Source: Duncaniella sp. (lineage in GTDB: Bacteria > Bacteroidota > Bacteroidia > Bacteroidales > Muribaculaceae). Taken from it: DNA of 13,381 nt. How positions within the stretch are numbered: the first letter of the stretch is position 1; every line of letters starts with the position of its first letter. Shown piece by piece: positions 6,633-11,804 of this stretch. The stretch covers positions 1 through 13,381 of the forward strand of contig JAFLRW010000038.1 of NCBI GenBank assembly GCA_022511285.1. Reading direction: 5' to 3'. Position numbers and translations under genes: made by a program. The notes below the pieces were generated by a model. The model was given only the letters and a program-made list of their open reading frames with translations, did no database searches and had not been told where the DNA came from.

Positions 6633-7415
6633 ATGATCTATCTGAAAACGCCCGAGGAAATCGAAAAAATGCGACAGGCATCCACGCTTGTGAGCCGCAC
6701 ACTTGGCGAAGTCGCCAAGTGGGTGGCTCCCGGCGTGACTACCCGTCACCTTGACAATATTGCCCGTGAGTTTATACTCGACAATGGCGGCCGTCCCGCC
6801 TGCCTCGGCTACGGCGGCTTTCCGGCCACACTCTGCATAGAGGTCAACGAGACAGTCGTCCACGGATTCCCCTCCGGTCGTGAGCTTCGCGACGGCGACA
6901 TCCTCGGTGTCGACACCGTAGTCGAACTCAATGGCTTCCACGGCGATATGTGCTATACCTTCCCCATTGGAGAAGTCGCTCCCGAAGTAATGTCACTTTT
7001 GCTCACTACAAAAGAATCACTCTACAAAGGGATTGAGGCCGCTCAGGAAGGTAGGCGAATAGGCGACATTGCCAACGCTGTCCAGACCTATTGCGAAGCG
7101 CGAGGCTACACTGTTGTCCGCGAAATGACCGGCCACGGCATCGGACGTAAAATGCACGAAGACCCCGAGGTCCCTAATTACGGCCGTCGAGGCATAGGCC
7201 CAATCCTGCGCAAAGGAATGTGCATCTGCATCGAACCGATGATTAACCTCGGAAGCCGCAATATTGTAATCGAATCCGACGGCTGGACCTGCCGCACCAA
7301 AGATCGCAAACCATCGGCCCACTACGAACACACTATTCACATCACCCCCGAAGGCCCTGAGATACTCACTACCTTCGAATATGTGAAACAAGTGCTCGGT
7401 GATAGATACGTCTGA
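6633..7415 (+). CDS. map: Methionine aminopeptidase, type I
   Basis: A 260-residue cytosolic enzyme (264 in E. coli) that removes the initiator methionine from new proteins when the second residue is small. The pita-bread fold is complete, and all catalytic positions can be seen: H77, the metal ligands D94 and D105, H168 in GHGIGRKMHE, E201 in IEPMIN and E232 in YEHTIHIT, each exactly three positions before its E. coli counterpart. There is no N-terminal zinc-finger extension, so it is the short type Ia form. It follows secY by 55 nt. Placement of map and infA between secY and rpmJ is common outside the Proteobacteria. No promoter was found in the gap, so it probably shares the spc transcript. 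Confidence 0.98.
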   Translation: MIYLKTPEEIEKMRQASTLVSRTLGEVAKWVAPGVTTRHLDNIAREFILDNGGRPACLGYGGFPATLCIEVNETVVHGFPSGRELRDGDILGVDTVVELNGFHGDMCYTFPIGEVAPEVMSLLLTTKESLYKGIEAAQEGRRIGDIANAVQTYCEARGYTVVREMTGHGIGRKMHEDPEVPNYGRRGIGPILRKGMCICIEPMINLGSRNIVIESDGWTCRTKDRKPSAHYEHTIHITPEGPEILTTFEYVKQVLGDRYV

Positions 7416-7460
7416 TATCAACATTTTTCTGCAACTACATAACACATCTTTTCAACCCTT

Positions 7461-7679
7461 ATGGCAAAACAAGCAGCTATCGAACTTGACGGAACTATTG
7501 TCGAAGCACTGTCTAATGCAATGTTTCGCGTCGAGCTTGAGAACGGCCACGAAATCACGGCCCACATCTCAGGCAAGATGCGCATGCACTACATTAAGAT
7601 TCTGCCCGGCGACAAAGTCAAGGTCGAAATGTCTCCATACGATTTGACCAAAGGACGCATATCATTCCGTTACAAGTAA
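7461..7679 (+). CDS. infA: Translation initiation factor IF-1
   Basis: A 72-residue single OB-fold protein, the exact length of E. coli IF-1. It binds the A site of the 30S subunit and assists IF-2 and IF-3. The family blocks are DGTIVEALSNAMFRVELENG, AHISGKMRMHYIKILPGDKV and the C-terminal YDLTKGRISFRYK. The ATG is 45 nt after map, and the leader is C/T-rich (TTTTCAACCCTT) without an SD sequence. Its place next to rpmJ is conserved in many bacteria. The protein has all expected parts and nothing odd. Confidence 0.98.
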   Translation: MAKQAAIELDGTIVEALSNAMFRVELENGHEITAHISGKMRMHYIKILPGDKVKVEMSPYDLTKGRISFRYK

Positions 7680-7774
7680 TCCCCATTGCCCTCTCGGTGA
7701 TTGCTCCATCACTCTCCTTCAGATTTGTAAAGACCAAGTCATAAATCAAACATATTTAATTCACATTTACGACA

Positions 7775-7891
7775 ATGAAAGTAAGAGCATCTGTCAAAAA
7801 GCGTACTCCGGACTCAAAGATTGTCCGCCGCAAGGGACGTCTTTACGTCATCAACAAGAAGAATCCTAAATACAAGCAACGCCAGGGCTGA
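7775..7891 (+). CDS. rpmJ: 50S ribosomal protein bL36 (L36), zinc-free form
   Basis: A 38-residue protein beginning MKVRASVKKRTPDSKIVRRK and ending NPKYKQRQG, unmistakably L36 and the family length. It binds 23S rRNA in the 50S body. In the zinc-ribbon form the ligands are three cysteines and a histidine; here these positions are T11, S14, N27 and Y33, so no zinc can be bound (the C-minus paralogue type). The start at 7775 is the only sensible ATG, 95 nt after infA, in an A/T-rich leader. The TGA stop is part of the 5' arm of a probable terminator (7885-7934), so rpmJ is likely the last gene of the S10-spc transcript. Confidence 0.96.
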   Translation: MKVRASVKKRTPDSKIVRRKGRLYVINKKNPKYKQRQG

Positions 7892-7934
7892 TACATCGTC
7901 CGCTTAGGGATATCGACTCCTCAGCCCGATTTTT
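7885..7934 (+). terminator. Probable intrinsic terminator after rpmJ
   Basis: GGGCTGA (7885-7891), which includes the rpmJ stop codon, pairs perfectly with TCAGCCC (7921-7927). Within the loop, TCGTCC can pair with GGA and CGA around a GCTTAG tip with a TAT bulge. A run of five T (7930-7934) follows after two bases. The layout fits Rho-independent termination at the end of the spc section, though the long inner loop makes the outer stem less stable than a compact terminator. Confidence 0.6.
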
Positions 7935-7939
7935 ATGGC

Positions 7940-7967
7940 AATCGTTTGTTAATTTATCAAAACGATT
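7940..7967 (+). repeat. AT-rich inverted repeat between rpmJ and rpsM
   Basis: AATCG+TTTG (7940-7948) pairs with CAAA+CGATT (7958-7967) with one bulged A, around a 9-nt AT-rich loop. It lies between the terminator and the rpsM promoter. It is not followed by a T-tract. It may be a protein-binding operator-like site or have no function. Confidence 0.4.
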
Positions 7968-8022
7968 CCTAATAAATCTGTAATTGAGCCCGTCCGCCAT
8001 CATCTCTATGCGAAAATAGTAT

Positions 8023-8030
8023 TACCTTTG
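8023..8030 (+). promoter_or_regulatory. Bacteroidota-type -7 promoter box for rpsM operon
   Basis: TACCTTTG, followed by CA, is an exact match to the Bacteroidota housekeeping sigma -7 consensus TAnnTTTG. It lies 25 nt before the rpsM ATG, so a transcript starting about 7 nt downstream would have a leader of roughly 18-20 nt. No TTTG -33 element is found at the expected distance (about 7998-8003), which is a weakness. The position right after the rpmJ terminator supports a separate alpha-operon promoter. Confidence 0.75.
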
Positions 8031-8055
8031 CAAAAATTTTTAGTCAACTATCTAT

Positions 8056-8436
8056 ATGGCAGTAAGAATCGTGGGAGTTGACCTCCCCCAAAACAAACGA
8101 GGCGAGATTGCGCTGACCTACATCTTTGGCATTGGCCGCAGCGCATCTAAGACAATCCTCAATAAAGCCGGAGTAGACGTCAACATCAAAGTTAAAGACT
8201 GGACTGACGACCAGGCTGCTAAAGTCCGTGAAGTCATCAGTGCCGACTACAAGGTCGAAGGCGATCTCCGCAGCGAAATTCAGCTCAACATCAAGCGTCT
8301 GATGGACATCGGTTGCTATCGTGGCATCCGTCACCGTATTGGTCTTCCCGTTCGTGGACAGAGCACCAAAAACAACGCTCGCACCCGCAAGGGACGCAAG
8401 AAAACAGTCGCTAACAAGAAAAAAGCAACAAAATAA
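8056..8436 (+). CDS. rpsM: 30S ribosomal protein uS13 (S13)
   Basis: A 126-residue protein (118 in E. coli) of the 30S head that forms bridges to the 50S subunit and contacts the P-site tRNA with its C-terminal tail. The start MAVRIVGVDLPQNKRGEIAL and the helix-hairpin-helix-like block YIFGIGRSASKTIL (about residues 23-36) are standard, as is the segment GCYRGIRHRIGLPVRGQSTK (about 88-107). The tail after residue 108 is lysine-rich and slightly longer than usual. It is the first gene of the alpha operon, with its own promoter box 25 nt upstream. The leader seems too short for an E. coli-like S4-binding pseudoknot if that promoter is used. Confidence 0.98.
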   Translation: MAVRIVGVDLPQNKRGEIALTYIFGIGRSASKTILNKAGVDVNIKVKDWTDDQAAKVREVISADYKVEGDLRSEIQLNIKRLMDIGCYRGIRHRIGLPVRGQSTKNNARTRKGRKKTVANKKKATK

Positions 8437-8445
8437 TCTCGTAAT

Positions 8446-8835
8446 ATGGCAAAAAAGACTGTCGCCGCTAAGAAGCGCAACGTCAAGGTCGATGCCGCAG
8501 GTCAGCTGCACGTCCACTCTTCCTTCAACAACATTATTGTCTGCTTAGCCAATTCTGAAGGTCAGGTTATCTCCTGGTCTTCTGCAGGCAAAATGGGTTT
8601 CCGCGGCTCTAAGAAGAACACTCCTTATGCTGCTCAGATGGCAGCCCAAGACTGCGCTAAGGTAGCTTACGATCTTGGCCTTCGCAAGGTTAAAGCTTAT
8701 GTCAAAGGTCCCGGCAACGGCCGTGAGTCTGCAATCCGCACCGTCCACGGTGCCGGCATCGAAGTCACTGAGATTATCGACGTGACTCCGCTCCCGCACA
8801 ACGGTTGCCGTCCTCCAAAACGCCGTCGCGTCTGA
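8446..8835 (+). CDS. rpsK: 30S ribosomal protein uS11 (S11)
   Basis: A 129-residue protein, the same length as in E. coli. It lies on the 30S platform beside the mRNA exit path. The basic N-terminus is followed by HVHSSFNNIIV and the C-terminal signature IIDVTPLPHNGCRPPKRRRV. The ATG lies 9 nt after rpsM. The segment VKGPGNGRESAIR, with the GNGR element, is also conserved. It is followed by an unusually long gap (391 nt) before rpsD, while the usual gap between these genes is short. Confidence 0.98.
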   Translation: MAKKTVAAKKRNVKVDAAGQLHVHSSFNNIIVCLANSEGQVISWSSAGKMGFRGSKKNTPYAAQMAAQDCAKVAYDLGLRKVKAYVKGPGNGRESAIRTVHGAGIEVTEIIDVTPLPHNGCRPPKRRRV

Positions 8836-9002
8836 GCTTTTCACCATTTTCGTCTTTTGAGCTTGTTGTCGCCTCTGGCGTGTGACTATATCTCACGGGC
8901 ATAGGACAGTCGTGATAGCCAATCATTCTAAGGCTCTTCTTTCACAAATTTAATCCTTCAGACTGCAGCCCGCCTCCAGGCTCAATACTCCCGACGAAAA
9001 CA

Positions 9003-9028
9003 GTAAATTTCGAATACACTTAATTTAC
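9003..9028 (+). repeat. Inverted repeat in the rpsD leader (first)
   Basis: GTAAATT (9003-9009) pairs perfectly with AATTTAC (9022-9028) around a 12-nt loop. The stem is AT-rich and so weak as RNA. It is 198 nt before the rpsD start. Confidence 0.4.
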
Positions 9029-9130
9029 ACCCCCATTAAAACACCAATCGGGCGCCAATCATATTGAGTAGTCATCACCCTCAATCTCCGCTATGGACTC
9101 CGTGCAGCTCACGCGATGAAAATTTTTTCA

Positions 9131-9158
9131 AGCCACTCGAATTTTTTCCTCTGTGGCT
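9131..9158 (+). repeat. Inverted repeat in the rpsD leader (second)
   Basis: AGCCAC (9131-9136) pairs perfectly with GTGGCT (9153-9158) around a 16-nt loop that contains six T. It is 68 nt before the rpsD start and may be part of a larger leader structure. Confidence 0.4.
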
Positions 9159-9226
9159 GCGGCTGTCACTCCTGAGTCGCACATCGTCCGCAGTTAGCCC
9201 GAACAATTTTAAAACTTCCTATAACA

Positions 9227-9832
9227 ATGGCAAGATACACAGGTCCCCGCACCAAAATCGCCCGCAAGTTTGGCGAACCAATCTTTGGTGAGGACAAAGT
9301 CCTCGCTAAGAAGAACTATCCCCCGGGACAGCACGGCCTTAACAAGCGCCGCAAGACTTCTGAGTATGGCGTTCAGCTCCGCGAAAAGCAAAAAGCCAAA
9401 TACACCTACGGCGTGCTCGAAAAGCAATTCCACAATCTGTTTGACAAAGCTTCGCGCGCCAAAGGTATCACCGGTGAGATTCTTCTTCAGCTCCTCGAAA
9501 GCCGCCTTGACAACGTTGTCTATCGTCTCGGAATAGCTCCCACTCGTGCCGCCGCACGTCAGCTCGTTCTCCACCGTCACATCATCGTCAACGGTAAGGT
9601 GGTCAACATCGCTTCTTACGCAGTTAAGCCCGGCGACATCGTCGCTGTCCGCGAGAAGAGCAAATCTCTTGAAGTTATTGCCGACGCTTTGGCCGGTTTC
9701 AACCACAGCAAATATCCCTGGCTTGAATGGGATGAGCCCACTAAGGCCGGCAAATTCCTCCACGTCCCCGCACGTGAGGACATCCCCGAGAACATCAAGG
9801 AGCAGCTTATCGTCGAGCTCTATTCTAAATAA
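9227..9832 (+). CDS. rpsD: 30S ribosomal protein uS4 (S4), zinc-free form
   Basis: A 201-residue protein (206 in E. coli), a primary 16S rRNA binder that nucleates the 30S body and takes part in decoding accuracy. The N-terminus MARYTGPRTKIARKFGEPI and the block KNYPPGQHGLNKRRKTSEYG are typical. The S4 RNA-binding domain covers about residues 92-155 (SRLDNVVYRLGIAPTRAAAR, then HIIVNGKVVNI). There is no cysteine cluster at the N-terminus, so it is the zinc-free type. The leader is A-rich at the start (CTATAACA) without an SD sequence. S4 is an autogenous repressor in several bacteria, which makes the long upstream gap notable. Confidence 0.98.
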   Translation: MARYTGPRTKIARKFGEPIFGEDKVLAKKNYPPGQHGLNKRRKTSEYGVQLREKQKAKYTYGVLEKQFHNLFDKASRAKGITGEILLQLLESRLDNVVYRLGIAPTRAAARQLVLHRHIIVNGKVVNIASYAVKPGDIVAVREKSKSLEVIADALAGFNHSKYPWLEWDEPTKAGKFLHVPAREDIPENIKEQLIVELYSK

Positions 9833-9850
9833 TCATTTAAACTAAGATCC

Positions 9851-10846
9851 ATGGCTATATTAGCATTCCAAAAACCTGACACAGTCCTCATGCTTGAGGC
9901 TGACAACCAGTTCGGAAAATTTGAATTTAAGCCATTGGAGCCTGGATATGGTATCACCATAGGCAACGCCCTGCGTCGAATTCTCCTCTCTTCCCTCGAA
10001 GGCTTTGCCATCTCGTCAATCCGCATCGATGGCGTGAAACACGAGTTCGACACCATTCCCGGAGTGAAGGAAGATGTTACAAATATCATCCTTAACCTCA
10101 AAAAGGTCAACCTCAAACAGACCGTCGAGGATACCGACTCCGAAAAGGCCTCAATCACTGTGTCAGGCAAGGAAGAGTTCACAGCCGGTGACATTGGCAA
10201 AGTCCTTGCAGGATTCGAGGTGTTAAACCCCGAACTTGTCATCTGTCATTTGGATCCTAGCGCAAGCTTCACAATCGACCTCACAATCAACAAAGGTCGT
10301 GGATGGGTGCCGGCCGAAGAAAACGAGGACCCCAAGGCTCCTATCGACACTCTTGCTATCGACTCCATCTACACCCCTATCAAGAACGTGAAGTATACCG
10401 TGGAGAACTTCCGCGTTGATCAAAAGACTGACTACGACAAGCTGACTCTTGAAATCACAACCGACGGTTCCATCCTCCCGAAAGACGCTCTCAAAGAGGC
10501 TGCCAAAATTCTGATTTACCACTTCATGCTCTTCTCCGACGAGAAAATCACTCTCGAGACCGACGAACACAGCAGCGAAGAGGAATTTGACGAAGAGGTC
10601 CTCCACATGCGTCAGCTCCTTAAGAGCAAACTCGTTGATATGGACCTCTCTGTTCGTGCCCTCAACTGCCTCAAAAGCGCCGAGGTCGAGACTCTCGGTG
10701 AGTTGGTCGTTTACAACAAAACTGACCTTCTGAAATTCCGCAACTTCGGCAAGAAGTCGCTCACCGAGCTCGACGAACTCCTCGCCAACCTCAATCTCTC
10801 CTTCGGAATGGATATCTCCAAGTATAAACTTGATAAAGAAAATTAA
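9851..10846 (+). CDS. rpoA: DNA-directed RNA polymerase subunit alpha
   Basis: A 331-residue protein (329 in E. coli) whose dimer nucleates RNA polymerase assembly. The N-terminal dimerisation domain covers about residues 1-235, with LEPGYGITIGNALRRILLSS and the NKGRGWVPAEEN block. After an acidic linker (about 236-250, DEHSSEEEFDEE), the C-terminal domain runs from about 262 to 325. It keeps the residues that bind UP elements and activators: R269, N272, C273 and K275 in VRALNCLK, and G300, K302 and S303 in NFGKKSLTEL, matching R265, N268, C269, K271, G296, K298 and S299 of E. coli. It lies 18 nt after rpsD and 6 nt before rplQ. Confidence 0.98.
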   Translation: MAILAFQKPDTVLMLEADNQFGKFEFKPLEPGYGITIGNALRRILLSSLEGFAISSIRIDGVKHEFDTIPGVKEDVTNIILNLKKVNLKQTVEDTDSEKASITVSGKEEFTAGDIGKVLAGFEVLNPELVICHLDPSASFTIDLTINKGRGWVPAEENEDPKAPIDTLAIDSIYTPIKNVKYTVENFRVDQKTDYDKLTLEITTDGSILPKDALKEAAKILIYHFMLFSDEKITLETDEHSSEEEFDEEVLHMRQLLKSKLVDMDLSVRALNCLKSAEVETLGELVVYNKTDLLKFRNFGKKSLTELDELLANLNLSFGMDISKYKLDKEN

Positions 10847-10852
10847 TCAACG

Positions 10853-11347
10853 ATGAGACACAATAAATCATTTAACCACCTCAGCCGTAAAAAAGCTCAT
10901 CGCGACGCCCTTCTGGCCAATATGACGATTTCGCTGATTATGCACAAACGCATCTTCACCACCCTCGCCAAGGCCAAGGCTCTGCGTGTGTATGCCGAGC
11001 CACTGATCAATCGTGCTAAGACTGACTCTACTCCCAACCGTCGTCTTGTCTTTGCTCACCTTCAGAACAAAGAGGCTGTCACCGAGCTCTTCCGTGAAGT
11101 GGCTCAGAAAATTGCTGACCGCAACGGCGGATACACCCGTATCCTTAAGACCGGCAACCGTCTCGGCGACAACGCCAAAATGTGTTTCATTGAGCTCGTT
11201 GACTACAACGAAAACATGCTCAATGATAAGCCTGCCAAGAAAGGCGCCGGCCGCACTCGCCGCTCACGTCGCTCAGCATCCAAGCCCGCTGCTGAAGCTA
11301 CTGCTCCCGCAGCAGCTCAGGAGGCAACCGAAGCTAAGGCTGAGTGA
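10853..11347 (+). CDS. rplQ: 50S ribosomal protein bL17 (L17) with C-terminal tail
   Basis: A 164-residue protein. The L17 core ends at about residue 123 and has the signature LLANMTISLIMHKRIFTTLA (20-39), with KAKALRVYAEPLI following and RLGDNAKMCFIELVDYN (103-119) at the end. E. coli L17 has 127 residues; the extra 41 here are a basic stretch (KKGAGRTRRSRRSASK, 129-144) followed by an alanine- and glutamate-rich tail (145-164), probably disordered. Tails like this are known in Bacteroidota L17 proteins (my recollection). L17 lies near the exit tunnel. It starts 6 nt after rpoA and is the last gene of the alpha operon; a strong hairpin follows. Confidence 0.97.
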   Translation: MRHNKSFNHLSRKKAHRDALLANMTISLIMHKRIFTTLAKAKALRVYAEPLINRAKTDSTPNRRLVFAHLQNKEAVTELFREVAQKIADRNGGYTRILKTGNRLGDNAKMCFIELVDYNENMLNDKPAKKGAGRTRRSRRSASKPAAEATAPAAAQEATEAKAE

Positions 11348-11391
11348 TATTTCTGACATCACAGCATTCAAGCTTATTATCTTATTGGTAG

Positions 11392-11430
11392 TCGCCGTCC
11401 CTGTTCTTCCAACAAGGGCGGCGATGCCGC
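11392..11430 (+). terminator. Strong hairpin after rplQ, possible terminator
   Basis: TCGCCGTCCCTGTT (11392-11405) pairs with AACAAGGGCGGCGA (11411-11424) around CTTCC, a 14-position stem with one G-U pair and one C-A mismatch. Its 3' arm overlaps a second possible hairpin, GCGGC-GAT-GCCGC (11418-11430), directly followed by ATTTTAT. The two cannot form together. The short T-run is weak for intrinsic termination, but the position after the last operon gene supports a 3'-end or attenuator role. Confidence 0.5.
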
Positions 11431-11448
11431 ATTTTATCCCATCCTGCC

Positions 11449-11721
11449 ATGAAACTTTCTCCTCTCACATCGCGTGAACGCAACGGCCTCATTCTGCTGT
11501 CTGTAGCCCTGATAGCAATACTTGTTGCGCTCCGTTGCTCACAGCTCACAGCTCCTCCCCCCACACCTGCGCCCTCTTCCCCGGTCGACTCCGTCAGTGT
11601 GACTATTTTCCCCGTCGATTCAACACCCTCAACTTCTTCTCGCAAGGTCAAACATAAAAAGAACCGCAACAAGACTTCGCCCGCTCGCACCCCCTCCTAT
11701 CGCTCACCACTCGATGAGTGA
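11449..11721 (+). CDS. Small single-pass membrane protein, function unknown
   Basis: A 90-residue protein I do not recognise. It has a short charged N-terminus with the segment LTSRERNGL (6-14), one hydrophobic helix at about residues 15-30 (LILLSVALIAILVALR), then a proline-, serine- and threonine-rich stretch (35-62) and a strongly basic segment (KVKHKKNRNK, 66-75). The end is RSPLDE. By the positive-inside rule the tail should be periplasmic, although its basic part argues against a simple reading. A cysteine (C31) lies at the end of the helix. The N-terminal RER-GL plus helix pattern recalls the membrane anchors of some Bacteroidota helix-hairpin-helix proteins, but no such domain follows. 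It is 101 nt downstream of rplQ and has no visible promoter or SD sequence. Confidence 0.6.
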   Translation: MKLSPLTSRERNGLILLSVALIAILVALRCSQLTAPPPTPAPSSPVDSVSVTIFPVDSTPSTSSRKVKHKKNRNKTSPARTPSYRSPLDE

Positions 11722-11743
11722 AGTTCCACAGCCTTAACACACA

Positions 11744-11783
11744 ACAACGCCCCGCATCGCTATGATAAGCAGCGGGGCGCTGT
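11744..11783. terminator. GC-rich hairpin between convergent genes
   Basis: CGCCCCGC (11748-11755) pairs perfectly with GCGGGGCG (11772-11779). ACA/TGT adds three outer pairs beyond one A-C mismatch, and GCT/AGC adds three inner pairs. It lies between the ends of two convergent genes. On the minus strand the hairpin is followed by TTGTTGTGTGTT, moderately T-rich; on the plus strand there is no T-tract. It most likely terminates the transporter transcript and may act in both directions. Confidence 0.65.
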
Positions 11784-11804
11784 CGTAAATTAACGTATAT
11801 TATC

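Larger units (their letters stand above)
8836..9226 (+). other. 391-nt rpsK-rpsD intergenic region
   Basis: The largest gap in the ribosomal section. No convincing gene is present: a TTG-initiated frame at 9064-9291 runs into rpsD and has no family character. No TAnnTTTG box was found on the plus strand. Visible structure: inverted repeats at 9003-9028 and 9131-9158, a direct repeat of TGAGCTT (8833-8839 and 8858-8864), and two poly-T tracts (9123-9128 and 9142-9147). A regulatory leader for rpsD is possible, because S4 controls its own synthesis in E. coli and B. subtilis, but no known S4 leader was recognised. Confidence 0.7.

Noticed and set aside
7697..7712. GTGAT/ATCAC hairpin in the infA-rpmJ gap
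   Set aside because: A five-pair stem is expected by chance, and nothing around it suggests termination or binding.
8940..9060. Repeated CCAATC hexamers in the rpsD leader
   Set aside because: Three short copies with irregular spacing are not enough to call a repeat array or operator.
9064..9291. 75-codon frame across the rpsK-rpsD gap
   Set aside because: It starts with TTG, overlaps rpsD by 65 nt in another frame, and its translation shows no domain or compositional sign of a real protein.
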